Origin: JAGLQA01 sp023135565
GTDB taxonomy: Bacteria > Acidobacteriota > Aminicenantia > UBA2199
Assembly (NCBI GenBank): GCA_030639305.1
Contig: DAOWCY010000256.1
Location: forward strand, 1-8,859
DNA: 8,859 nt
Direction of reading: 5' to 3'
The position numbers and the translations under genes are program-made. Shown one piece after another: positions 5,096 through 8,859 of the stretch; position 1 is the stretch's first letter; the number at the start of each line of letters is the position of its first letter. The notes under the pieces are model-generated. The model worked only from the letters and a program-made list of their open reading frames with translations. It did not search any database and was not told the DNA's origin.

Positions 5096-7599
5096 CGGCC
5101 GGCGCGGAAGGCCTTTAGGTTGGCCGCTTTGATGGGATCGCTGGGCGACACCGAAAGCAGCGCGGACTGCCATATCTCTTCCGGGATAAAACGAAAAGGC
5201 TCTATGGTAGATAATAACCCCAAAACCACCACATTGGCTGTTCTCCCGGTAGTATCTCCCAGGCCGGAAGCGATCTTATCGGCATCGATTTTGATCACTT
5301 CGTACCCTGCCAGAGCTTTCTCGATGTCTGCTGAGCCGGGATAGTCCTCCTTTTTGGCGGTCACCGGCAGGACAGCGAAATTATTGAAAATAATCGTGCC
5401 CCCGGGTTTTAACAGGTCTAAAAAACCGGGCCGCAGCACTTCACTCTCTTCCATCACTACCAGGAGATCGGCTGAATTGGGGGCAAGCACCGGGGAAAAA
5501 ACCTTTCCGCAGCTAAAAGTGGAAATCACCGGCCCGCCCAATTGAGCCATACCGTGGGTATCTCCTTTGACGATGTGGGTGTCTGCGTAAGGGGTGCGCA
5601 TGGCCACTTCGGAGAGCACTTTGCCGAAAAACAGGTTGCCCTGGCCGCCGATACCGCGGATGGCAGCCCGTAAAGATTCGGGTAGTTTCTCTTTGTCTAC
5701 CTTGACTGTTTCTATCTTCTGCGGCTTCGGGATACCGGGCGCTGCCGCGGCGGTCTTGCTCTCTTCATCGAGAGGCACGATGGCTTCGAAAGGACAGCGC
5801 TGCAAGCAGACCTGGGCGCCTGAACCGCAGTTGGCACAGAGGTTGGTATAATGGGGTTTTTTGTCTTCGTCTACTTCGATGCCGGGGCACATATCGCATA
5901 AACCGCATTTTTTACATTTATTATAATCGAATTGCACCTGTCTAATTTTTTGATTGCGCTTGACTTCCTGGATGCACTCGCCTTTTAGGATCAGGACTGA
6001 AAACTCCCCTTTTTCAGCTAATTGCAGGGCTTCTTTTAAGGCGTTTTCCACTTCTTTAAGGTTATAGGAATCGACGACCACAGTTCTTTCCACTTCCGCT
6101 GCCACCGCTTTGGCGAGATCGAATTTATGGGCTTCGCCCGCTAAATTCTTATCGGAACTGGGCGCCACCTGGCCGCCGGTCATAGCGGTGATGCGGTTAT
6201 CCAGGATCACTTTTACTCCCGGCACATTGCGGAATACGGCATTGCGGGTAGAATCCAAACCCGAATGGCATTCGCAGGAATCGCCCAAAACACTGATGGT
6301 GCGGTGAGCCATTTCCGGCTTCGACAGCACGAAACCCTGCCTCATAGAGTCCGAAGCTCCCATGCAGCACACCGTATCTAAGGCGTTAAGAAAGTACAGC
6401 AGCGTGGAGCAGCCGATGTCGCCGAAAGAAGCGAAAATCTTCTTCTGCCGTTTCAATTTGGCTACCGACAGGCCAAAGGCTTTGTAGGGGCAGCCGGGAC
6501 AGATGGAAGCCGGTCTGGGCAGCGGTTTTACGGTGATCTTTTTTTTGCTCTTTTTGTATGGAATGTCTATGTGTGTAGATAGAAATTCCAGTACATCCAG
6601 CGGCGTCCAGTTGGTGATGGTGCTGTATTCGTCTTTGCCGGTGACGTCGATACCCAGCAGGCTTATTTTTTCCTGCAAAAATCTATCGCCGTCTTCGATA
6701 ATAAATAGTTTGCCCCGGATTTTACCCGCGAAAGCCTCGATACGCTTCGAGGGTAGGGGATAAGCCGCAGCCAGGGTGAGTATCGAAGGTTTTATTTCCA
6801 GGTCGATAGACGCTAAAGCTTCTTGTACGATGATGCTGCTTTCGCCGTTGGTAATGATTCCCCAATCGGTTGAACCTTCGTTTTCGGTTATCAGGTTCGA
6901 TGTCTCAAACCACTCTTTGACAGCAGGGATTCTTTCTTGTGTGGCTCGATTATAATTGGTTCGGGCGATACCCGGCGTCAGCATCCAGTCATGCAGGGTT
7001 TCGGGAATCTCCTTAGGGGTGACGAAACGCGGTTCTTTGGTGGTAACCAGACCTTCGGAGTGGGTGAGAATCCCCGAAGCCAGCACCACCACCGGGGTAA
7101 AAAATTTCCGGCTCAGGTCTGCTGCAGTGCGGGCGATTTCGTACATCTCCTGGTGATTCCTCGGTTCCAGTACCGGCAAACGGGCGGAAGCGAAAAAGTA
7201 CCTGGCGTCGATCACATGTTGGGTGCTTGAGGGCACGTAGTCCGAAGCGGCGTAGATCACCAGCGCCCCGGCCTCAGCCGTATAAAAAGCAGAGGTAGAA
7301 ATCGTGTCCCCGGCCTGGAACACGCCCGGTATTTTCATAGTCACCAGCGTGTCGAAACCGGCAATGGCGCGGCCTACGCTTAGGGCAACGGCGACGGCTT
7401 CGTTGACGGACCAGCCCACCTGGATTTTGTCTTGCACATGGGCCAGCGACCTGTCTATGACTTCGGTGCTGGGTGTGCCCGGGTAGCCGTCGGCAGCGTG
7501 GAAACCGGCGTGTACCACGCCTAAAGCGAAAGCGGCGTTTCCTTGTAAAATGAACTTACTATTTTCTGGAGCTTCTACTATTTCTTTAAATTTCGGCAT
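5071..7599 (-). CDS. iorAB: Indolepyruvate:ferredoxin oxidoreductase, fused alpha (IorA) and beta (IorB) subunits
   Basis: 842 residues from ATG 7599 (AAAGGA 8 nt upstream; an in-frame TTG at 7620 is less likely). It oxidatively decarboxylates aryl 2-oxo acids to aryl-CoA, reducing ferredoxin, in amino-acid fermentation. Residues about 18-190 are the TPP-pyrimidine domain with conserved Glu in SVNEAV. About 360-550 is the TPP-pyrophosphate domain: CPGCPYK (367-373), GDSCECHSGLDSTRNAV (440-456), LDNRITAMTGGQ (466-477). Two 4Fe-4S motifs follow (Cys562/565/568/571 and 588/591/598/602). After an Ala/Pro linker, the IorB/POR-gamma domain (about 640-842) starts at AIRGIGGQGN. IorA and IorB are usually separate genes. 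Residues are divergent from typical IorA, so the substrate may differ. It is monocistronic, and its tail GAPHPSS comes from a repeat element. Confidence 0.93.
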   Translation of the reverse strand: MPKFKEIVEAPENSKFILQGNAAFALGVVHAGFHAADGYPGTPSTEVIDRSLAHVQDKIQVGWSVNEAVAVALSVGRAIAGFDTLVTMKIPGVFQAGDTISTSAFYTAEAGALVIYAASDYVPSSTQHVIDARYFFASARLPVLEPRNHQEMYEIARTAADLSRKFFTPVVVLASGILTHSEGLVTTKEPRFVTPKEIPETLHDWMLTPGIARTNYNRATQERIPAVKEWFETSNLITENEGSTDWGIITNGESSIIVQEALASIDLEIKPSILTLAAAYPLPSKRIEAFAGKIRGKLFIIEDGDRFLQEKISLLGIDVTGKDEYSTITNWTPLDVLEFLSTHIDIPYKKSKKKITVKPLPRPASICPGCPYKAFGLSVAKLKRQKKIFASFGDIGCSTLLYFLNALDTVCCMGASDSMRQGFVLSKPEMAHRTISVLGDSCECHSGLDSTRNAVFRNVPGVKVILDNRITAMTGGQVAPSSDKNLAGEAHKFDLAKAVAAEVERTVVVDSYNLKEVENALKEALQLAEKGEFSVLILKGECIQEVKRNQKIRQVQFDYNKCKKCGLCDMCPGIEVDEDKKPHYTNLCANCGSGAQVCLQRCPFEAIVPLDEESKTAAAAPGIPKPQKIETVKVDKEKLPESLRAAIRGIGGQGNLFFGKVLSEVAMRTPYADTHIVKGDTHGMAQLGGPVISTFSCGKVFSPVLAPNSADLLVVMEESEVLRPGFLDLLKPGGTIIFNNFAVLPVTAKKEDYPGSADIEKALAGYEVIKIDADKIASGLGDTTGRTANVVVLGLLSTIEPFRFIPEEIWQSALLSVSPSDPIKAANLKAFRAGRGAPHPSS

Positions 7600-7648
7600 G
7601 ATTTTTTTCCTTTTAAGCAATTAGTATTTTTCGTTTTAGTTAATCATT

Positions 7649-7677
7649 ATCATATCGGAAAAACCGTAGAGTGTCAA
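7649..7677 (-). promoter_or_regulatory. Strong promoter of iorAB
   Basis: On the minus strand TTGACA (7677-7672) is followed by exactly 17 bp and TATGAT (7654-7649), 11 of 12 consensus bases. Transcription would start near 7642, about 43 nt before the ATG. The -35 is only 7 bp from the 37-bp element at 7685-7721. Confidence 0.82.
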
Positions 7678-7684
7678 GTCTCAG

Positions 7685-7721
7685 GGGTGCGGCGCACCCA
7701 CCCTCTGAGCCGCTTCGCGGC
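7685..7721 (-). repeat. 37-bp double-hairpin element, copy 3, just upstream of the iorAB promoter
   Basis: On the minus strand: GCCGC-GAA-GCGGC hairpin, box CTCAGAGG, GT, then GGGTGC-GCC-GCACCC. It has the same layout and length as the other three copies. With copy 2 it brackets iorAB in opposite orientation. No T tract follows it, so it is not by itself an intrinsic terminator. Confidence 0.85.
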
Positions 7722-7763
7722 ATAAACAGAAGAGGCCGGGGAATCCAAAACCCGCCGTGTGAT

Positions 7764-7789
7764 AAAAAATCAAAGCCCGCGGCGCGGGC
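7764..7789 (-). terminator. Intrinsic terminator formed by the GC-rich stem of the 37-bp element
   Basis: On the minus strand GCCCGC-GCC-GCGGGC (7789-7775) is followed by TTTGATTTTTT. A 6-bp all-GC stem with a T-rich tract is a good rho-independent terminator. It would end any transcript from the 42-bp repeat array and shield the iorAB promoter from read-through. The TGA of the repetitive frame lies inside the T tract. Confidence 0.65.
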
Positions 7790-8030
7790 GGCCTCTAAGC
7801 TGCTTCGCGGCAGTACACCAAAATCCGGAATTCGTAAACCCGAAGTCGCGGGGGTCTATCAAATCATAAAGGCGGGCTAACACATCATGGAGCTTCTCTA
7901 TCATATCCTGGAGGCGGGTCAACACATCATGGAGCTTTTCTATCATATCCAGACGGCCGGCCAACATATCATAGAGCTTTTCTATCATATCCAGACGGCC
8001 GGCCAACATATCATAGAGCTTCTCTATCAT
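7770..8030 (-). CDS. Possible small protein of 14-residue repeats (hypothetical; may be non-coding)
   Basis: 86 residues from ATG 8030 to TGA 7770-7772. Four tandem copies of a 14-residue unit (two MIEKLYDMLAGRLD, then MIEKLHDVLTRLQD and MIEKLHDVLARLYD) are followed by a non-repetitive part with FGFTNSGFWCTAAKQ and a basic end (RGRPRRGL) that lies in a 37-bp element. The units look amphipathic and could form a helix or coiled coil of two heptads. No Shine-Dalgarno sequence precedes the ATG, and the same frame stays open upstream to 8322 without any ATG, GTG or TTG. I do not recognise a family. It may be a small coding gene, a truncated remnant of a longer repeat protein, or a non-coding array that happens to be open. 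Confidence 0.3.
   Translation of the reverse strand: MIEKLYDMLAGRLDMIEKLYDMLAGRLDMIEKLHDVLTRLQDMIEKLHDVLARLYDLIDPRDFGFTNSGFWCTAAKQLRGRPRRGL
7775..7811 (-). repeat. 37-bp double-hairpin element, copy 4 (stem GCCCGC/GCGGGC)
   Basis: On the minus strand: GCCGCGAAGCAG, box CTTAGAGG, CC, then GCCCGC-GCC-GCGGGC. The first hairpin has one mismatch relative to the other copies, while the second is a different but perfect 6-bp stem. It is followed by a T tract and so doubles as a terminator. Confidence 0.8.
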
Positions 8031-8282
8031 TTCTGAGAAAAAGGCATAGATATGATAGCCGGTCTCTATGATATGTAGGTGAAAGGCATTATTGCGATAG
8101 CCGGTTTCTATTGTATGTAGACGAGAGGCATCGATGGGATAACCGGTTGCTATGATGTGTAGGCGAAAGACATATATATGATAGCCGGTCTCTATGATAT
8201 ATAGGCGAAGGTCATTGGCATAATAGCGAGCTTCTATGATATATAGGCGGAAGTCATCGGTATAATAACCGGTCGCTATTTT
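7863..8282 (-). repeat. Array of ten 42-bp tandem repeats in two subfamilies
   Basis: Units begin (minus strand) at 8282, 8240, 8198, 8156, 8114, 8072, 8030, 7988, 7946 and 7904, all exactly 42 bp; a partial unit follows from 7862. The first six encode versions of IIETGY-(5 variable)-RLH, and the last four MIEKLYDMLAGRLD-like units. The two consensus sequences still agree at roughly 27 of 42 bases, so they share an origin. The units at 8030 and 7988 are almost identical, which shows recent duplication. One minus-strand frame is open through all ten units; on the plus strand, stops such as TAG and TGA recur in the unit. Confidence 0.9.
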
Positions 8283-8335
8283 CTTATTGGCCTGTCCCTG
8301 CCCCAGGTGCCGGACGTCCTCTTAGGCCATAAGAA
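8281..8335. repeat. Large imperfect stem-loop bounding the 42-bp array
   Basis: TTCTTATTGGCCT (8281-8293) pairs with AGGCCATAAGAA (8324-8335) over 12 bp with one bulged T. Inside, GTCC (8294-8297) can pair with GGAC (8312-8315), or CCTG (8297-8300) with CAGG (8304-8307) around CCC. The stop that closes the array frame (8322-8324) is inside it. It could be a structured transcript end, a recombination site or a mobile-element remnant. I do not recognise an RNA family. Confidence 0.6.
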
Positions 8336-8385
8336 ATGATTCTGAGTATCGTATTCAATGCCTCGAATAATTTATATATAAAGCC

Positions 8386-8414
8386 TTGATTCGTTTGTCT
8401 AAATGTACTAAAAT
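8386..8414 (+). promoter_or_regulatory. Promoter of the truncated ATPase gene, implying a leaderless transcript
   Basis: TTGATT (8386-8391) and TAAAAT (8409-8414) are separated by 17 bp. The expected start point is about 8421, the A of the ATG. No clear Shine-Dalgarno sequence precedes the gene (only AGAG nearby), which agrees with leaderless translation. Confidence 0.55.
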
Positions 8415-8420
8415 AGAGAT

Positions 8421-8726
8421 ATGAAAAAGAATCCCTTTATTTATTATGAACCGGTCAAAGGAGATGACTTTTACAACCGTGAAGAGATTATAAAAAAGAT
8501 TGAAAGAATAACGTTTCGAAGTAAAAGTCAAGGCAATGTATGGTTGGTTGGCGAAAGACAGGTAGGCAAAACTTCTTTGCTTCAAAAAATCTACCATCTA
8601 TACCTGGATAACAATCCTGAGATCGAATTATACGGGACGAATAAAGAGTTCAAAGTTGAGTTTATTTACTTTAATTGCCAGATGATCAAGGACGATGAGG
8701 GCTTTTACCAAAATTTAACTCTATAA
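8421..8726 (+). pseudogene. N-terminal remnant of an AAA/STAND-like ATPase, cut off by an insertion sequence
   Basis: 101 residues. NPFIYYEPVKGDDFYNREE (4-22) is the typical beginning of prokaryotic AAA ATPases that open with a folded N-terminal lead-in. Walker A is intact: GERQVGKT at 44-51. The frame then ends at TAA 8724-8726, exactly where insertion-sequence-like sequence begins. Walker B, sensor and lid regions, normally several hundred residues in total, are missing, so no working ATPase can be made. The remaining 5' part still has its own promoter. The rest of the gene may lie beyond the element, outside the window. Confidence 0.75.
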
Positions 8727-8731
8727 TGGAC

Positions 8732-8779
8732 CCTTAAAATTGGACAGTTAGTTAAGCTTTTTTTAAACCAATTTTAAGG
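8732..8779 (+). promoter_or_regulatory. 12-bp inverted repeat that can hide the transposase ribosome-binding site
   Basis: CCTTAAAATTGG (8732-8743) is perfectly complementary to CCAATTTTAAGG (8768-8779), with 24 nt between. The right arm covers the AAGG of the Shine-Dalgarno site AAGGAG (8776-8781). A transcript reading in from outside the element would fold and block initiation, a strategy known from other insertion sequences to limit transposase from read-through. Confidence 0.6.
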
Positions 8780-8787
8780 AGTAAAAA

Positions 8788-8859
8788 ATGAATCAAGAAA
8801 GAAGTAGAGACTTAGAAAAAACCAAATGGCGTGTGTTATCACACATATTTGAAGGGGCG
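8788..8859 (+). CDS. Transposase N-terminus (partial, runs off the window)
   Basis: 24 codons from ATG 8788 to the window end, with AAGGAG (8776-8781) 6 nt upstream. The visible part is basic and helical (RSRDLEKTKWRVLSHIFEGA). It resembles the beginning of transposases whose N-terminal helix-turn-helix starts with a line such as LSHIFEGA-(I/T)-x-x-x-A-A, as in ISNCY/IS1202-type elements. No catalytic residue lies in view, so the family is inference. Confidence 0.5.
   Translation, partial: MNQERSRDLEKTKWRVLSHIFEGA

Larger units (their letters stand above)
8727..8859 (+). mobile_element. Left end of an insertion sequence (ISNCY/IS1202-like suspected), truncated by the window
   Basis: From TGGACCC (8727) the sequence stops matching the ATPase frame and carries a short leader with TTGGACAG, an inverted repeat and a transposase-like start at 8788. 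Insertion-sequence ends with ACCC..TTGGACAG are common in several families. The exact boundary is not certain because the other end and any target duplication are outside the window. The host/element junction creates TATAAT (8722-8727), a perfect -10 hexamer. Confidence 0.6.

Noticed and set aside
4949..5173. Minus-strand frame of 74 residues over the hairpin chain
   Set aside because: It runs through duplicated hairpin modules and overlaps the iorAB 3' end in another frame; no start signals or family features.
5594..5851. Plus-strand frame opposite iorAB
   Set aside because: Complement of a strongly conserved coding region; no ribosome-binding site or domain.
7600..7620. TTG at 7620 as the start of iorAB
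   Set aside because: ATG at 7599 has AAAGGA 8 nt upstream, and the domain begins soon after it; the extra seven residues would consume the ribosome-binding site.
7671..7880. Plus-strand frame of 69 residues over two 37-bp elements
   Set aside because: It starts at a GTG inside the iorAB promoter and is made mostly of repeat and terminator sequence; the composition is a by-product of the GC-rich repeats.
7863..8282. CRISPR array
   Set aside because: Unit length is 42 bp with about 12 variable bases between conserved parts, far too short for spacers; the conserved parts drift, and no cas genes are present.
8355..8597. Minus-strand frame of 80 residues opposite the ATPase remnant
   Set aside because: Shadow of the ATPase frame, which has the Walker A motif and its own promoter.

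Overview
The window reads as chromosomal DNA from an anaerobic bacterium. Shine-Dalgarno sites and several good sigma70-type promoters (TTGACA-17-TATxxT or extended -10) argue for Bacteria. A fused indolepyruvate:ferredoxin oxidoreductase, an oxygen-sensitive iron-sulphur enzyme of amino-acid fermentation, argues for anaerobic life. I cannot assign a phylum; an uncultured or candidate-phylum lineage or a spirochaete-like anaerobe are guesses only.

Layout. 2-181 is the 3' end of an unknown gene. 254-1702 (+) encodes an AlbA_2/Schlafen-type, GHKL-like ATP-binding protein with a C-terminal helix-turn-helix, joined by a linker encoded by a perfect 30-bp tandem repeat that carries A8 tracts. 1732-2697 (-) is a tRNA-dihydrouridine synthase starting at TTG. 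2872-3502 (+) is a two-gene toxin-antitoxin module (ribbon-helix-helix antitoxin, PIN-domain toxin) behind a strong promoter with operator-like boxes. 3491-4774 (-) is a calcineurin-like metallophosphoesterase that overlaps the toxin gene tail-to-tail. 5071-7599 (-) is the IorA-IorB fusion. 8421-8726 (+) is an AAA/STAND-like ATPase gene cut off just after Walker A. An insertion sequence begins at about 8727, and its transposase gene runs off the window.

The non-genic parts are unusually structured. 4860-5095 is a chain of about ten small hairpins. It includes two tandem copies of a module whose 37-bp core recurs at 7685-7721 and 7775-7811. All four cores are exactly 37 bp and share one architecture: a short GCCGC-RAA-GCGG hairpin, an 8-nt box, 2 nt, then a 6-3-6 hairpin whose stem sequence differs between copies but stays perfectly paired. 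Copies supply the C-terminal codons of IorAB and of a repetitive reading frame, and at least one works plausibly as an intrinsic terminator. 7863-8282 is an array of ten exact-length 42-bp units that stays open on the minus strand as 14-residue repeats of two subfamilies. It is followed by a large imperfect stem-loop at 8281-8335.

Functionally the genes look like independent single-gene or two-gene units, most with their own promoter, rather than one pathway. The toxin-antitoxin pair, the possible Schlafen-like defence or regulatory protein, the repeat families and the insertion sequence mark it as an accessory region around two housekeeping or metabolic genes (dus, iorAB).
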